Part shown: piece after piece, positions 36,455-46,260 of the stretch | Numbering within the stretch: the first letter of the stretch is position 1 | Layout of the letters: each line of letters starts with the position of its first letter | Source of the DNA: an uncultured Hoeflea sp. | GTDB taxonomy: Bacteria; Pseudomonadota; Alphaproteobacteria; Rhizobiales; Rhizobiaceae | NCBI RefSeq assembly: GCF_947501405.1 | Contig: NZ_CANMVK010000002.1 | Span: 434,001 to 498,000, forward strand | Reading direction: 5' to 3' | Length of the DNA stretch: 64,000 nt | The notes under the pieces: generated by a model | What the model was told of the DNA's origin: nothing | The model's input: the letters and a program-made list of their open reading frames with translations, nothing else | Database searches by the model: none | Program-made: the position numbers and the translations under genes

Positions 36455-36854
36455 CCCGGATTGTGAATTGGCCTAAGTGTCGGCCCGCTCGGGATTGAGT
36501 TCACGCAATGGCGGGTTCGGGAAGGCCGGAATTCAGCTCCGCCGGGGCAAGCGGCCCGGGTTCTGCCGGGCTCTGCGCGGTGGATCGCGGGAGTGCCGAG
36601 ACTTATGCATTCCAGGAGCAATCCCCGTCAAAACAGCGCGGTGGCTGGCGCCGGACAGGGCCGGGCAGGGTGGGCAGCGCCTTCGGTGCGGTTCTCACAG
36701 CCGGCGAGTAAAGCATTGATTAACCATCACTTTGGAAAGCCGCAGATGGATAGAATGCTTAGTAATGCATGAACCATTTGATCTCTAGGATTGGCTCACT
36801 CGATAGGGGGCTTCCCGGAATGAACCGGGGCAGAATTGTTTTTGTGGGGTGATC
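36455..36854. other. Intergenic region upstream of the cellulose operon
   Basis: About 400 bases between the TetR promoter and bcsA. A GC-rich frame of some 80 codons has no protein character. The last 150 bases are less GC-rich and include a small hairpin CCCGG / CCGGG near 36810-36830 and GGGG just before the bcsA ATG. It must hold the bcs promoter, but no clear -35/-10 pair is visible. Confidence 0.4.
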
Positions 36855-39113
36855 ATGCACATGATGTGCACTAAATGGGCGGCGATGTTTGCCGGCTTTC
36901 TTGGGCTGACCTTGTTGTGGCTTCCGTTGAGCCTTCAGGCGCAACTGGTTCTCAGTTTCGCAGCGCTTGGCGTCATGTTTTTTGGCATGAGCCGACCCGA
37001 TAATACGGTCTTCCGTTTCATTACATTCGTTTTTTGCGGCGTGCTTGCCTTACGCTACGCGTTCTGGCGCACAACCGAAACGCTGCCGGTGTTTTCCGAA
37101 CCGCTCAACTTCATACCGGGCCTGCTGCTCTACATTGCTGAAATGTACTGCCTGCTGATGCTGGCGATCAGCTTTTTCATGCTCGCAGACCCGATCAAAC
37201 GCGTGGCACCCAAGGTGCGTTCGCTCGATGATCTGCCCACGGTCGATGTCTTCATTCCCACCTACAATGAGGACCCCGAACTGCTGGCCGGCACTCTGGC
37301 CGCGGCAAAATCAATGATCTATCCGCGCGACAAGCTGTCGATCTGGCTGCTCGATGATGGCGGCACCGAAGCCAAGCGCACCCACAAGGATCCCACCGTC
37401 GCGCTGGCCGCGACGCGGCGCCATGAACAGCTCAAGGCGCTGTGCAAGGCCATGGGCGTCAATTATCACGCCCGCAAGAAGAACGACCACGCCAAGGCCG
37501 GCAATCTCAATGACGGGTTGCGGGTGTCCCGGTCGGAGCTGGTGGTGGTGTTTGACGCCGACCATGCGCCGGTGCGCGAGTTCCTCAAGGAAACCGTCAG
37601 CTTCTTCAAGGAAGACCCCAAGCTGTTCCTGGTCCAGACGCCGCATTATTTCCTCAACCCCGATCCGCTGGAAAAGAATCTGAGAACCTTCAGGTCCATG
37701 CCGTCGGAAAACGAGATGTTCTATTCCGTGCTTCAGCGCGGACTCGACAAATGGAACGCCTCGTTCTTCTGCGGTTCGGCCGCGGTGCTGCGCCGCACGG
37801 CGCTTGAAAGCGAGGGCGGGTTCTCGGGTCAGTCGATCACCGAGGATTGCGAGACCGCGCTCAGCCTGCACACCAAGGGCTGGCACTCGCTCTATGTCGA
37901 CAAACCGCTGATTGCCGGCCTTCAGCCCGAAACCTTCGTCGCCTTCATCGGCCAGCGCGCACGCTGGTGCCAGGGTATGCTGCAGATCCTGATCTTAAAC
38001 CGGCCGTTCCTGCAAAAGGGCCTGAAGATGGGGCAGCGCATCTGCTATGCCGGCATCAACATGTTCTGGCTGTTTCCGTTGTCGCGGCTGGCCTTCATGC
38101 TCTCGCCGCTGCTTTACATCTTCTTTTCGCTGGAAATCTATCAGGCCAACATCCAGGAATTCGGCGCCTATGCGTTGACCTACCTGATCGCCTCCTTCGC
38201 CATGCAAAGCTATCTCTATGGCAAGGTGCGCTGGCCCTGGGTGTCCGAGCTTTACGAATACATCCAGTCGATCATGCTGGTCGGCTCGATCGTCAGCGTC
38301 ATCCGCAATCCGCGCAAGCCTACCTTCAACGTCACCGCCAAGGGGCAGACGCTGAATTCGAATGGATTGTCGCCGATCGCGATTCCCTATTTCGTGATGT
38401 TCTTCGTTCTGCTAGCCGCAGCCCTTTATTCGCTCTGGCGGCTGGCCACCGAACCCGTTGCCTCTGATTTGTTGATGATCGTGGCGATCTGGAACCTGAT
38501 CAATCTTGGCGTGGCCGGCGCCGGGCTGGGGGTTGTCGCCGAGCGCCGTGAACTCAGGCGCAACCAGCGCCTGCCGATCCGCCGCCACGGCCTGCTGCGC
38601 CAGGGCGAGCGCACCTGGACGGTGGTGCTGCTCGATGCTTCCAGCGGCGGCGTGTCGGTGCAGTTCGCCGATCACGAGCCCGATATCGATCCCGAGTCCG
38701 ACTGGAGCGGTGAGATCGAGGTGCGTCGCGCCGGGCGTCCGGTCTCCTTCCCGGTCACGATCCGGTCGGTGCGCGAATTCGACGGCACCAACGTCTTTGG
38801 CTTCGCCTATCCCGAGCGTTTGCCCGAGACCTTCATGGCCATTGCCGAAGTGATGTACTCCGATCAGGCGGTGCTTCAGGAGCGCATTTCACGCCGCCAG
38901 GTTCGCCTCGACATCCTGCGCGGCACCTTCCGCTTCGCCCGCTGGAGCGTGGTCGAATCCTTCCGCGCGGTCGGTTACCTCGTCGGCTTCGGCCGGACGG
39001 ACAAGGTCGAATCCCAGGCCGATGCGCCAATCGTCGTCAAGACCAACAATGCCCAGATCCCGGGCAAGGCCACAGCCATGCCGGAGATCGCCGGAGTGCG
39101 TGCCCATGCGTAA
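36855..39113 (+). CDS. bcsA: Cellulose synthase catalytic subunit (UDP-forming)
   Basis: A 752-residue family-2 glycosyltransferase making beta-1,4-glucan from UDP-glucose and threading it through the inner membrane. Catalytic marks in order: DVFIPTYNEDPELL, LLDDGGTEAKR, VVFDADHAPV, TEDCET and QRARWCQGMLQ (Q-x-x-R-W). N- and C-terminal membrane helix groups flank the catalytic loop. The PilZ domain carries RRNQRLPIR and DASSGGVSV, the c-di-GMP-binding motifs, so activity should need c-di-GMP. ATG at 36855 has GGGG five bases before it; a GTG two codons earlier is possible. The last 8 bases overlap bcsB. Confidence 0.95.
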   Translation: MHMMCTKWAAMFAGFLGLTLLWLPLSLQAQLVLSFAALGVMFFGMSRPDNTVFRFITFVFCGVLALRYAFWRTTETLPVFSEPLNFIPGLLLYIAEMYCLLMLAISFFMLADPIKRVAPKVRSLDDLPTVDVFIPTYNEDPELLAGTLAAAKSMIYPRDKLSIWLLDDGGTEAKRTHKDPTVALAATRRHEQLKALCKAMGVNYHARKKNDHAKAGNLNDGLRVSRSELVVVFDADHAPVREFLKETVSFFKEDPKLFLVQTPHYFLNPDPLEKNLRTFRSMPSENEMFYSVLQRGLDKWNASFFCGSAAVLRRTALESEGGFSGQSITEDCETALSLHTKGWHSLYVDKPLIAGLQPETFVAFIGQRARWCQGMLQILILNRPFLQKGLKMGQRICYAGINMFWLFPLSRLAFMLSPLLYIFFSLEIYQANIQEFGAYALTYLIASFAMQSYLYGKVRWPWVSELYEYIQSIMLVGSIVSVIRNPRKPTFNVTAKGQTLNSNGLSPIAIPYFVMFFVLLAAALYSLWRLATEPVASDLLMIVAIWNLINLGVAGAGLGVVAERRELRRNQRLPIRRHGLLRQGERTWTVVLLDASSGGVSVQFADHEPDIDPESDWSGEIEVRRAGRPVSFPVTIRSVREFDGTNVFGFAYPERLPETFMAIAEVMYSDQAVLQERISRRQVRLDILRGTFRFARWSVVESFRAVGYLVGFGRTDKVESQADAPIVVKTNNAQIPGKATAMPEIAGVRAHA

Positions 39114-41523
39114 GCAAATGTTCACACAACCCACGCGCTGGTTCGCCCGCGCGCTTGCCTTCGCGGCGATCGGCTTGACTGCCTTGCCGGCCGCCCACGC
39201 GCAAAGCCTGTTGCATGAGCCGGCGCCGGCCGCCTCGGCGCCTGAAGCCGAACTTGGTTTGGGATCAGGACTGGGACTGGGACTGGGCGAAAGCACCATC
39301 CTGTCCACCCGGCCTGTGGCGCTGGCGCGCGCCGCCGCCGAGCCCGAACGGCTTCTGCTTGCCTTCGAACAACCCAAATCGGCACTGCTGCTCGAGGGCG
39401 AGGACGATACGGTTCACTTGAGCTTCCTGATCGACAAATCCATGCTCGCCGCCGGCGGCGAACTGGTGATCGCCTATCGCAACGCCGTCTCGGTGATGCC
39501 CGAGACCTCGATGCTTTCGGTGACCGTCAACGGCACGCCGATCGGTGATTTTCCGATCCGCTCGCCATCGGGTTTCGACAAGCAGACGCTGGGCATTTCG
39601 CCGGCGCTGCTGCGGCCCGGCGTCAATGAGGTGCGGCTGCGCGCGGTTCAGCGTCACCGTGTCGATTGCTCCATGGAAGCCACCTATGAGCTGTGGACCG
39701 AGATCGACCATCAGGCGTCCGGTTTCCGCTCGCGCAGCACCACAAGGACGTTGGATTTCGCCAGCCTGCGCACCCTCGGGCGCAATGCCGACGGCCTGAC
39801 CGATCTGCGGTTGGTGTTGCCTGATGCCGCCGGTGTCGAGGCGCTCAATCGCGCAACGCCGCTGGTCCAGACCATGGCGCTGGCGCTCAACCGCGACGAC
39901 ATCGCCGTTACCGTGGCCCAGGGCGACGGCGTTGGGCCGGGTCTCGATCTGGTCGTCGTCACGGACGAGGATCCGGCTTCTTTCACCGCTGCGCCGGCCA
40001 ATCCGCCCTATGGCCTGTCGGTGGGCGAAAGCACCGATCCGCGCCGTGCCCGGGTGATGCTGAGAACCGCGACCGCCCGGGAAATCCCCGGCATGCTGCT
40101 TGCCGCCATCGAGGGGCCGCTCGAACCGGCGCTTGAGACCGGGATAAGGGCCAAGCGCAAAGGCGAAATCCGCGCCAAGGCCTCGCAAAGCTACACACTG
40201 GCCGATGCCGGCTATGTCGCAGCACCTTTCAGCGGACGGCTGTTCCGCACTCAGTTCGAAATGGTGATGCCGGCTGATTTCTATCCGGCCGAATACGCCT
40301 CCATGGACATGGCGCTGCACGCGGCGACCTCGCCCGGGCTCAAGGCGACCTCGCAATTGCTGGTCCGGGTAAATGGCCACATCGTCAAGAGCCTGCCAAT
40401 GCGCGACGCCGATGGCGAGGTGTTCTCGGGCCGGCGGCTGGAACTGCCGCTGCGCGCTTTCCGCCCGGGCCGCAACCAGATCGAGGTGCTGGCCGAACTC
40501 GAGCGCGCCGCCGATGACCGCTGCATTTTTGCCGAACGCGACGACGCCACTCCGCGCTTCATCCTGCTCGACAGCACCGAAATCCGCGTGCCGGAACTGG
40601 CCCGCGTGGCGCGGTTGCCGGAACTGGCGGCCATGGCGGGCTCGGCCTATCCCTATTCCTCATCCGCCGGCGTCGATGTGCACGCGCTCAAGCCCGATGC
40701 GCATTCGATCTCCACGGCGTTGACCATGGTCGCGAAAATGAGCCTGGCCGCTCGCGCCCCGGTGCCAACCCGCATCGCTTTTGGCCCGCCATCGGCCGGC
40801 CAGACCGGCAATGCGCTGGTGATCGCTCCGCAGCGCGCGGTGGAGGATCTGGCGCGTTTGGGCCCCGACGCCTATCCGCAAGTTTCCGAAAGCATCGACT
40901 TCGCCTTTGACCTTGATGCGGCGGACCCGATCTCCACCGCCTCGATCCATCTTCCGGGCGCAGCGCTTCCAATCGCCATGACCACCGATCCGGTGGCGCT
41001 GCTGGACGCCTTTCGCCAAACCACCCGCGATCTCGGTGGCGGTGGCGGCACGGTCAAACGCTTGAGCGAAACCATGAGCGACGGATTTCGTTCGTTCCGC
41101 TACTGGCTCAACTATGAGCGCCCCTCCGACGTTGCCCCGCTGGTCGAGCCGCGCCGCAAGGCCGTGCTGTCGCAGCGTCCAAGCGTCTCCGGCGATGGTG
41201 TCGTAACCTGGCTGACGGCCGATTCCCCGCTCGACATGATCGACGCCACCACGATGCTGGCCGACCCCTCGGTCTGGAACCGACTGGAGGGTGAGAATGT
41301 GGTGCTCGATCTCGACAAGCAGACCATCCGCACCATTCGTCCCGAAAGCTACTTCGCCCATGACATGAAGGATTACGGGCCAGGCAATCTGCGCCGTGTC
41401 GCCGCCGCCTGGTTCTCCGACAATTTCCGTATTTACGTTGCGCTGGTGATCGGCCTGATGGCGATCTTTGCGATCTGGCTGGGCCGTATCGTGCCGGGCG
41501 CCGGTGTGAGGACCGACCAATGA
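39106..41523 (+). CDS. bcsB: Cellulose synthase periplasmic subunit BcsB
   Basis: An 805-residue protein with a signal peptide (WFARALAFAAIGLTALPAAHAQ), two tandem carbohydrate-binding-like / flavodoxin-like halves (first around AYRNAVSVMPETSMLSVTVNGTPIGDFPIRSPSGF, second around LFRTQFEMVMPADFYPAEYASMDMALH), and a single C-terminal membrane helix (FRIYVALVIGLMAIFAIWLGRIV) that docks onto BcsA. It guides the polymer through the periplasm. It overlaps bcsA by 8 and the next gene by 4 bases, so the products are likely made in fixed ratio. Confidence 0.92.
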   Translation: MRKQMFTQPTRWFARALAFAAIGLTALPAAHAQSLLHEPAPAASAPEAELGLGSGLGLGLGESTILSTRPVALARAAAEPERLLLAFEQPKSALLLEGEDDTVHLSFLIDKSMLAAGGELVIAYRNAVSVMPETSMLSVTVNGTPIGDFPIRSPSGFDKQTLGISPALLRPGVNEVRLRAVQRHRVDCSMEATYELWTEIDHQASGFRSRSTTRTLDFASLRTLGRNADGLTDLRLVLPDAAGVEALNRATPLVQTMALALNRDDIAVTVAQGDGVGPGLDLVVVTDEDPASFTAAPANPPYGLSVGESTDPRRARVMLRTATAREIPGMLLAAIEGPLEPALETGIRAKRKGEIRAKASQSYTLADAGYVAAPFSGRLFRTQFEMVMPADFYPAEYASMDMALHAATSPGLKATSQLLVRVNGHIVKSLPMRDADGEVFSGRRLELPLRAFRPGRNQIEVLAELERAADDRCIFAERDDATPRFILLDSTEIRVPELARVARLPELAAMAGSAYPYSSSAGVDVHALKPDAHSISTALTMVAKMSLAARAPVPTRIAFGPPSAGQTGNALVIAPQRAVEDLARLGPDAYPQVSESIDFAFDLDAADPISTASIHLPGAALPIAMTTDPVALLDAFRQTTRDLGGGGGTVKRLSETMSDGFRSFRYWLNYERPSDVAPLVEPRRKAVLSQRPSVSGDGVVTWLTADSPLDMIDATTMLADPSVWNRLEGENVVLDLDKQTIRTIRPESYFAHDMKDYGPGNLRRVAAAWFSDNFRIYVALVIGLMAIFAIWLGRIVPGAGVRTDQ

Positions 41524-43658
41524 TGACCTCTGAAAACCCGTTCACCAAGGCCCAGGGTCCGGCACGCCGCCGGGCTCAAAGCCTCGCCATGGGCGTGGCG
41601 CTGGCGCTGTGCGCCGGTGCGGCCAACAGCGGCGCGGCGTCGGCCCAGAGCTTGACCGATGATGGGTCGCGCCTTCTCATCGCCAATGCGGCGCAGCCAT
41701 ACCCGGCCGATGCCGTCGGGCCCGCCCGGTCCGCCATTGCACGGCAGGATCCGGCGCCCGGTGTAAACGCCGGCCAGACGTTGCCAAAGCTCGATCCGGT
41801 GCAGACCGCGGCGCTTTATTACTATGCCAAGGAACGCCAGATCGATCGCGTCGAGGCGGAAATCGCCCGATTGCAGGCGCTTCATCCGGGATTCATGCCG
41901 CCGCAGGATCTCTATGTCACGGCCGACAATATCGTGCCCGATGAGACCAGCCTGTGGGCCATGTTCACCGCCGATGATTTCACCGGCATCGATGCCGAGA
42001 TCATCCGGCGCAGGGCCGCCGATCCGTCCTGGGCGCCCACCGCTGATTTCCAGTCCAAGCTGGCCCGCAAGAAACAGCGGGTGCGTATGAAGGAACTGAC
42101 CGAAGCCGAAGACTGGTTCGGTCTCATCGATTTGTCGGCCAATATCGATCCGGCCAGCGAGAGCGATGTCGATCTGGTGTGGATGAGCATCGATGCGCTG
42201 TCGGCAGCCGGCGACCGGACCGCGCTCGCAGCAGCGCTGCGCGGTCTTTTGATGCGCCAGGGCGAGGCCCGGCTGCCGGATGAGCATCTGGTCGTCACCT
42301 TGCAAAAGGCGTTGCGTGATTTTCCTGCCTCCGAGATCGAGCGGCTGGCCGCCACGCTGTGGCCGCAAGCGGGCGGCGCCTATCTCCCCGCCGCTGTGCG
42401 GCTCGACCTGGCGCGCAAGCAGATCGCCGAGTTTAACGCTGAAAAGGAGGCTCGCCCGGTAACCTCCGAAACCTTGAGGCTGTTGGCCACCGAGGCGCGC
42501 ACCAGCCGCAAACCGGAAGATCTGTCACTGCTGGGTTGGCATGAGCTCAAGGCGAAGCGCCCAAAAAGCGCTGCTGAATGGTTCGACATCGCCATGCAGG
42601 TGGCCCCGGACCCGGAAAACGCCAAAGGCATGTATCTCAGCCTGGCTCGGCAGGATCTCGACAAGGAGGCCTATGCCTTTGCCGTCAAGCATCTGCCCGA
42701 TCTTTCCGACGATCCCGTGTTCCTGATGAATGTGCTGTCGCCGCGTTTCGGCAAGCCCGGTGCGGGCCAGATCAACGAAGCGGCGGTGCTCGCCTATTCA
42801 ACCGCGATCATGGAGACGAGTGCTGCCGATCACGCCGAAATCCTGGGCTGGTATGCCTACAATTCGCGCCAGTTCGACGCCGCTGAAGCCTGGTTTCGCC
42901 AGTCCTATGGCTGGGAGGCCTCGGCCGATCGCCTCAAGGGTTTGGCGCTGACCTTCCTGCGCCGGGACAAAAAGCGCGACTACGCGACGCTGAAGCGCGA
43001 TTTTGCGCAGATCTATCCCGACATCTGGCCCGAAATCCATTCAGCGCCAGCACCCAGCGCACGCAGCGCAGCCTCGGTCAAAGCCCCTGCGCGCGGCGTC
43101 AAGGCCAGCTATGTCAAGCATTTCAACGCCAAGAACCACGCCGCCTGTCTGCGCGAGATCGACCGGCTCGGCGCCGCCGGGCGCAAGCCTTCGGTGGTGG
43201 TGATCCGCGGCTGGTGCGAACTCGGCCTCAAGCGCTTTGGCGATGCCCGGCTTTCGTTCGAAGCCGCCATGGCCGGAAAGGGCAAGGTTCGCGCCGATGC
43301 CGTTTACGGCGCCGGGCTCTCGTTGTTGGGCGCACGCCTGACCGATGAGGCCGAAGCGCTGGTCACCGCCTGGCCGCTGTCGGCGGCGCGCGACCGTGAG
43401 CTCAAGGCGGAGATCTACTATCAGCGCGCCCGTTCGGCCTTTGATCATCAGCAGTTCGACCGTGTGCTGCGGGCGCTCGATGCCCGTGCGCAACTGATCG
43501 CCGAGCCGCGCGATCTGACACAGATGCGGGCTTGGGCCTATTACCATTCCGGCCAGCCCGAGCGCGCCAAGGCCGTGTTCCGGCAGCTCAACATGGTGAT
43601 CCGTGACACTGGCGCCATTGCCGCCATGGGTTTGATCGACAGCAGGGAAGGGAGATAA
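41520..43658 (+). CDS. Helical-repeat (TPR-like) protein of the cellulose operon
   Basis: A 712-residue exported protein: signal peptide near residues 20-43 (AMGVALALCAGAANSGAASAQ) and then almost wholly helical repeats with TPR-like spacing (for example ILGWYAYNSRQFDAAEAWFRQSYGW and AWAYYHSGQPERAKAVFRQL). There is no visible C-terminal beta-barrel, so it is not a complete BcsC; it corresponds better to the BcsK-type TPR protein of cellulose operons lacking bcsD. It probably scaffolds export in the periplasm. It overlaps bcsB by 4 bases and precedes bcsN by 5. Confidence 0.75.
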   Translation: MMTSENPFTKAQGPARRRAQSLAMGVALALCAGAANSGAASAQSLTDDGSRLLIANAAQPYPADAVGPARSAIARQDPAPGVNAGQTLPKLDPVQTAALYYYAKERQIDRVEAEIARLQALHPGFMPPQDLYVTADNIVPDETSLWAMFTADDFTGIDAEIIRRRAADPSWAPTADFQSKLARKKQRVRMKELTEAEDWFGLIDLSANIDPASESDVDLVWMSIDALSAAGDRTALAAALRGLLMRQGEARLPDEHLVVTLQKALRDFPASEIERLAATLWPQAGGAYLPAAVRLDLARKQIAEFNAEKEARPVTSETLRLLATEARTSRKPEDLSLLGWHELKAKRPKSAAEWFDIAMQVAPDPENAKGMYLSLARQDLDKEAYAFAVKHLPDLSDDPVFLMNVLSPRFGKPGAGQINEAAVLAYSTAIMETSAADHAEILGWYAYNSRQFDAAEAWFRQSYGWEASADRLKGLALTFLRRDKKRDYATLKRDFAQIYPDIWPEIHSAPAPSARSAASVKAPARGVKASYVKHFNAKNHAACLREIDRLGAAGRKPSVVVIRGWCELGLKRFGDARLSFEAAMAGKGKVRADAVYGAGLSLLGARLTDEAEALVTAWPLSAARDRELKAEIYYQRARSAFDHQQFDRVLRALDARAQLIAEPRDLTQMRAWAYYHSGQPERAKAVFRQLNMVIRDTGAIAAMGLIDSREGR

Positions 43659-43663
43659 ATCCC

Positions 43664-44671
43664 ATGATGCCGCGTATGATGGCCATGATGGCCCTGGCGT
43701 TGACCGTTTCGGGATGCGCCACCGGGGATGACCCCGAGCTTCTGACTGGATCAACCAAGCCGCTGGCGCCGACGCTGGAGGCAGACGTGCCGTCCGAATA
43801 TGCCGCAGCCTACCTGCCGCGGATCGCCGGCCGGGTGGAGGGCGTGCGTCAGTCGTCACGGCCCAACCAAATCTTCCAGACCGTGCTCTATCCCAATCCG
43901 GGATATGGCGGCGGCGAAAACCGGCTGACGGTGTCGATCGCGCCGCCATCCTCCGGCTCGTCCTATTTCCAGGCGCCGACCCAGCGCGAAATCGTGTCTG
44001 AAATGCGCAAAGCGCTGCCAGGCGCTGCAATGGCCATCGCCAACGCCGCCGGACAGAACATGCACGGGCTGTTCGGCTATGCGATTGGCAGCGCCGGCAA
44101 GGGCGGTACCTGCATCTTTGCCTGGCAAACGGCAAGGGAGGTGAGCCGTGAACCGAGCACCGGTTTCGACCGGCTCAAACGTAGCCGCTATGCCGCCAAG
44201 ATCCGCCTGCGCTACTGCCACCCGACCATGACCGAGGCCTCGCTGGTCTCGCTGATGGCGGGACTGCGGATCCGCGAGATTTCGCCGACGACGCTGGAAA
44301 TGCTGCGCTTCGCGGAAGGCGCCGGCGTCGCCGCGCGGCCCTCCTATGGGCTCGCGCAACCGGCAACGGTCAAACCCCGGCCCGTCGCCACGCGTCCGGT
44401 TGCGTCAAAACCAACGAGAGTGGCCCGTACCACGCCCGTGGCCCGGGCAGACGCCGAAACTACGGCGCTGCTGCCCGCAGCGCCGCGTGTGCTTAAACCC
44501 GGTGAGCTTGCAGCCTACAAAAATGCACAGCGCGCCGTGCCTCTGACGCCGGAAGCGGTTGTCGCCAAACCCGCGCCGGCGCTTCCGGGCGCCGCGCAAG
44601 CCGATGCGCCGGATCTTCAGGTGAAGCTCAAAGCTCCGGCGGTCCCGCTGCCGGGCGATCTCGACCGGTAA
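43664..44671 (+). CDS. bcsN: Cellulose biosynthesis protein BcsN (lipoprotein)
   Basis: A 335-residue protein with a lipoprotein signal (MMALALTVSGCATG) and the BcsN pattern: VRQSSRPNQIFQTVLYPNPGYGGGENRLTVSI, GKGGTCIFAWQTA and AAKIRLRYCHP. The last 110 residues are Pro/Ala/Thr-rich and low in complexity, likely spanning periplasm or peptidoglycan. BcsN is restricted to alphaproteobacterial cellulose operons; its exact role is not known. It is the last gene of the operon in this window; no bcsC or endoglucanase bcsZ follows. Confidence 0.85.
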   Translation: MMPRMMAMMALALTVSGCATGDDPELLTGSTKPLAPTLEADVPSEYAAAYLPRIAGRVEGVRQSSRPNQIFQTVLYPNPGYGGGENRLTVSIAPPSSGSSYFQAPTQREIVSEMRKALPGAAMAIANAAGQNMHGLFGYAIGSAGKGGTCIFAWQTAREVSREPSTGFDRLKRSRYAAKIRLRYCHPTMTEASLVSLMAGLRIREISPTTLEMLRFAEGAGVAARPSYGLAQPATVKPRPVATRPVASKPTRVARTTPVARADAETTALLPAAPRVLKPGELAAYKNAQRAVPLTPEAVVAKPAPALPGAAQADAPDLQVKLKAPAVPLPGDLDR

Positions 44672-44733
44672 CTCAGGCCTCAAGCTCACGGCACGCCGCG
44701 CTATCCGGGTTTCCGATGCAGGGCGGGCCGCGC

Positions 44734-45162
44734 TCAGCCCAGAAAGCTGTCCCCCGGTTCGGCTCCGGCAAACCGGACCAGCCGGCTGTCCAGAACGCCT
44801 GCCTGACGGTGGCTCATTGCCTCGCGATAGCGGGCATCCTTCATCATGGTCAAAAAGGAAACGATGTTCGGGTATTCCGCAATGAAGGCGATGTCCCATG
44901 CCTCTTGTTGCGGTCCGACCATTGTCAACTCAAACCCGCCCCGCCACACAATCCGGCCGCCAAGCTCGCGGAAAACCGGAGCGCTCATGTCGCTGTAACG
45001 TCTGTAGGCTTCCGCGCCGCTGGCATGTGTGCCGTCTGGATAGTCAGCGCGGTCGCGAAGCCGAATGAGGTTCATCATCTGCACCGGGCCGGGCCGTTGG
45101 TCGGATTTGAACTTCTCCCAGACTTGCTTGGAAAAGCTGGTGTGGGTTTCAATATCGGACAT
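44734..45162 (-). CDS. DUF1330-domain protein
   Basis: A 142-residue cytoplasmic protein. FKSDQRPGPVQMMNLIRLRDRADYPDG, then AYRRYSDMSAPVFRELGGRIVWRGGFELTMVG and WDIAFIAEYPNIVSFLTMMKDARYREAMSHRQAGVLDSRLVRF, is the ferredoxin-like fold of the DUF1330/ABM group. The ATG is set by AAGGAG seven bases upstream. Function unknown; it is on the same strand as, and 229 bases downstream of, the enoyl-CoA hydratase gene. Confidence 0.8.
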   Translation of the reverse strand: MSDIETHTSFSKQVWEKFKSDQRPGPVQMMNLIRLRDRADYPDGTHASGAEAYRRYSDMSAPVFRELGGRIVWRGGFELTMVGPQQEAWDIAFIAEYPNIVSFLTMMKDARYREAMSHRQAGVLDSRLVRFAGAEPGDSFLG

Positions 45163-45391
45163 GTCGTTCTCCTTCCAAGTGGTGGCGGCGTTGATCGCAC
45201 GCACATGTCGGCAAAAGCGCCGACGCGGGCAACGCGCCGCCGGTCATCATCGGGTGTGGGTTGAGGCCGTAGCCACAGAGGCGTCCTGGTAGGACAGCAC
45301 CTCGCCAAGCCCCGACTGCGCCGTATGCACAAATGGAACAACGCGGACCGGCTTTGCTCGATCCGGGCGGCGACGATGCTGCCCCCATCTT

Positions 45392-46183
45392 CTATAGCCC
45401 CTGGTAACTGGGGCGACGGCGCTCGATCCAGGCCTCAAGACCCGCATGCACATCACGGGTCGCGGCCATGCGCGCAAACTGTTCGCGTTCAATCAGCAGG
45501 CCTTCCTCGATCGAGGTGTTGATCCCCCTTGTTACGGCGGTGATGATCCGCGCCGCAGCAAGAGGCGAATGCCGGATTATGCGTTGCGCCAGATCGACTG
45601 CTGACGGCATCAGCTCATCATGGGGCACGACCTGGTTGACCAGCCCGATCTCGCAGGCGCGCTGGGGCGAGAAAGTATCGCCGGTCAACAAAAGCTCCAG
45701 CGCCCGCTTGCGGCCGGCCAGCCCGGGCAGTCGCTGTGTGCCGCCGAATGTGGGCGGAATGCCGATATTGATCTCCGGCTTGGCAAACAGGGCGCGGTCG
45801 CTGGCAACGGCAAGATGAACGGCCTCGGTGATCTCGCATCCGCCCCCGAAGGCGATGCCGTTGACGGCCGCGATAACCGGTTTGGAAAAAGACTCGAGCC
45901 GCGCCGTCATGGTTTGGCCGCGCCTGCAGAACGCATTGACTGCAATGTCGACGCCGGCCTTGATGCTGCGGGTGAATTCATGGATATCACCGCCCGCGGA
46001 AAACGCCCGGTCGCCAGCGCCTGTCAGAATAACAGCACGGATGCGCGGATCGCTTTCAATGATGTCCAGCAGTTCAAGCAGACGATCGTTGGTCGCGTAG
46101 TTGAGCGCATTGAGTTTCTCGGGCCGGTTCAGGGTGAGCACGGCGATTGTGTCTTGGATGTCGAATGTGATCAGGTCGGTCAT
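45392..46183 (-). CDS. Enoyl-CoA hydratase/isomerase family protein
   Basis: A 263-residue crotonase-fold enzyme. The oxyanion-hole segments are AFSAGGDIHEF and VNGIAFGGGCEITEAVHLAVAS; the hydratase glutamates are seen in GGGCEITEA and KPEINIGIPPTFGGTQRLPGLAGR. It may hydrate or isomerise an enoyl-CoA in beta-oxidation or aromatic breakdown; the substrate is not evident. ATG 46183 has GGAGAGA upstream and is preferred to a 9-codon longer frame. Divergent from a TetR gene 77 bases away that is its likely regulator. Confidence 0.9.
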   Translation of the reverse strand: MTDLITFDIQDTIAVLTLNRPEKLNALNYATNDRLLELLDIIESDPRIRAVILTGAGDRAFSAGGDIHEFTRSIKAGVDIAVNAFCRRGQTMTARLESFSKPVIAAVNGIAFGGGCEITEAVHLAVASDRALFAKPEINIGIPPTFGGTQRLPGLAGRKRALELLLTGDTFSPQRACEIGLVNQVVPHDELMPSAVDLAQRIIRHSPLAAARIITAVTRGINTSIEEGLLIEREQFARMAATRDVHAGLEAWIERRRPSYQGL

Positions 46184-46226
46184 CGCTCTCTCCGATTGCT
46201 TCGGAGACATTAGCCGGGCAGTTCAA

Positions 46227-46254
46227 TTGACGTACACTCACTAGACAGTATACC
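46227..46254 (+). promoter_or_regulatory. Candidate promoter of the divergent TetR gene
   Basis: Plus strand TTGACG (46227-46232), 16-base spacer, TATACC (46249-46254). The TetR ATG begins 6 bases after the -10, so this transcript may also be leaderless. No clear palindrome. Confidence 0.45.
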
Positions 46255-46260
46255 TATCAC

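Noticed and set aside
36477-36719. 80-codon frame upstream of bcsA
   Set aside because: No protein-like pattern and no ribosome site; region probably regulatory.
45205-45391. Possible short gene between the DUF1330 and enoyl-CoA hydratase genes
   Set aside because: The Arg/Pro-rich frame lacks family features and overlaps the end of the hydratase gene.
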